A DNA stretch of 27,619 bases from positions 1-27,619 of IMG/VR virus record IMGVR_UViG_3300028654_000213, one strand, 5' to 3'. The stretch comes from a virus. The translations under genes were made by a program, and so were the position numbers. Positions 27,062-27,619 of the stretch are shown piece after piece (the stretch's first letter is position 1; every line of letters begins with the position of its first letter). The notes under the pieces were generated by a model. That model ran no database searches and was not told the DNA's origin. It saw only the letters and a program-made list of their open reading frames with translations.

Positions 27062-27319
27062 TTATCTCCTCGTCCCTCTCAGAAGTCCGTTCAAACGATT
27101 GCACGTAGTGGGAGAATGAATCCCAATAAAGCGTAGAAGTCTCTCAGGAAGCCCTTTCAACGTAGTCACCAACTCGGGATCGGGAATCTCCTCGATCATG
27201 TTGATGAAGGGGCGGACCTCATACTCCGGCATCTTCTCGGGACGGTAGTCTCCCTTCTTGGCGAAGTCATCAACCTTTCGGCACAAGTCATCACAAACCT
27301 TCTTGAACTCGATATTCAT
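27062..27319 (-). CDS. Small unknown helical protein
   Basis: 85 aa from ATG 27319, with GGAGG seven bases upstream; the in-frame ATG at 27337 lacks a site. Mostly charged helices (EFKKVCDDLCRKVDDFAKK, PELVTTLKGLPERLLRFIG) ending RGTRR. No family recognised. It follows tRNA-Asp by 24 nt. Confidence 0.6.
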   Translation of the reverse strand: MNIEFKKVCDDLCRKVDDFAKKGDYRPEKMPEYEVRPFINMIEEIPDPELVTTLKGLPERLLRFIGIHSPTTCNRLNGLLRGTRR

Positions 27320-27343
27320 TTGTCTGCCTCCAGACATTTAAAA

Positions 27344-27418
27344 TGGCGGTCCCAACGAGAGTCGAACTCGTCCCTCCACCTTGACAGGGTGGCGTACTAA
27401 CCGATATACTATGGAACC
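27344..27418 (-). tRNA. tRNA-Asp (GTC)
   Basis: 75 nt with encoded CCA and G discriminator. Acceptor GGTTCCA/TGGGACC (one G-T). Anticodon stem CCACC/GGTGG around CTGTCAA gives GTC; T-loop TTCGACT. Confidence 0.95.
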
Positions 27419-27421
27419 AAA

Positions 27422-27619
27422 TTAGTCTTGCTGAATAAGACAGGGCCCATTGAACCATGCAACCTTCTTATCTTTTCCGAGATTAATAAACTTCCACCCG
27501 CCCTCTTCGTAACTAAAATCATCCTCGGCCATAGGCGTCACAGTATATACTGTGTCACCCATATAGCACTTAGCTGTATACGTAGCTGCAGCGGGTTCAG
27601 GCTGCGCAGGCTGTTCAGG
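27422..27619 (-). CDS. Partial unknown protein (C-terminal end)
   Basis: The last 65 codons of a gene whose start is beyond the right edge. The visible N-terminal part is Pro/Ala/Gln rich (PEQPAQPEPAAA), followed by a compact beta-like domain (YTAKCYMGDTVYTVTPM, then GWKFINLGKDKKVAWF) and an end IQQD. It ends 3 nt before tRNA-Asp. No family recognised. Confidence 0.55.
   Translation of the reverse strand, partial: PEQPAQPEPAAATYTAKCYMGDTVYTVTPMAEDDFSYEEGGWKFINLGKDKKVAWFNGPCLIQQD

Noticed and set aside
1-27619. CRISPR array, insertion sequence or prophage attachment site
   Set aside because: No regularly spaced direct repeats, no transposase and no integrase were seen; tRNAs are intact phage-type genes, with no sign of att duplications.

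Overview
This window looks like an accessory region of a large (jumbo-type) tailed phage infecting a Gram-negative bacterium. The signs are very dense packing of small genes almost all on the minus strand, 13 tRNA genes threaded between them, free-standing HNH endonucleases, a T4-like RNA ligase and polynucleotide kinase pair, a phage NAD-salvage pair and a phiEco32-type amidoligase. No structural, packaging or replication gene is present. Many neighbours share ATGA or TAATG junctions or lie 1-7 nt apart.

Layout, left to right. 1-3 kb: a partial HTH protein, a terminator, a VWA/HExxH protein and its MoxR-type AAA+ partner, separated by a 316-nt gap that holds a membrane micro-ORF and a region able to fold. 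3-6 kb: a peptide-modification cluster (class II glutamine amidotransferase, COOH-NH2 ligase, small unknowns) ending in a DksA/TraR-like zinc protein. 6-8 kb: small unknown and Cys-rich genes. 8-11 kb: nicotinamide phosphoribosyltransferase and NMN adenylyltransferase-Nudix with a lipoprotein between. 11-19 kb: first tRNAs, an HNH endonuclease, RNA ligase, Fe-type superoxide dismutase, small membrane proteins, a ParB-fold protein and polynucleotide kinase-phosphatase. 19-27.6 kb: tRNAs alternating with tiny Cys-rich genes, plus a second HNH endonuclease, a ferritin-like protein, a cyclic-phosphate-processing receiver-domain (cREC) protein and a macro-domain protein.

The striking element is a family of 20 divergent small proteins sharing a core LCC-x(n)-C-x2-C-x4-C-x2-[C/H], usually at the extreme N-terminus, followed by unrelated tails. 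I label them A to T. Six begin only 3-7 A/T-rich bases after the 3' end of a tRNA and have no Shine-Dalgarno sequence, so tRNA 3' processing would give essentially leaderless mRNAs. One member ends inside the next tRNA. Two overlap at a prfB-like +1 frameshift context. One has an amber codon at position 3, and two tandem copies are separated in frame by a single TAG.

The recognisable enzymes fit defence evasion and stress: NAD+ rebuilding, tRNA repair (ligase, kinase-phosphatase, plus possible cREC and macro-domain helpers), tRNA supply, and oxidative-stress or iron handling. Three copies of a promoter with an exact 17-bp spacer (GCAACA-N17-TATAAT) suggest a shared phage transcription programme. 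The roles of the Cys-rich family are unknown; metal binding is inferred from cysteine spacing only.
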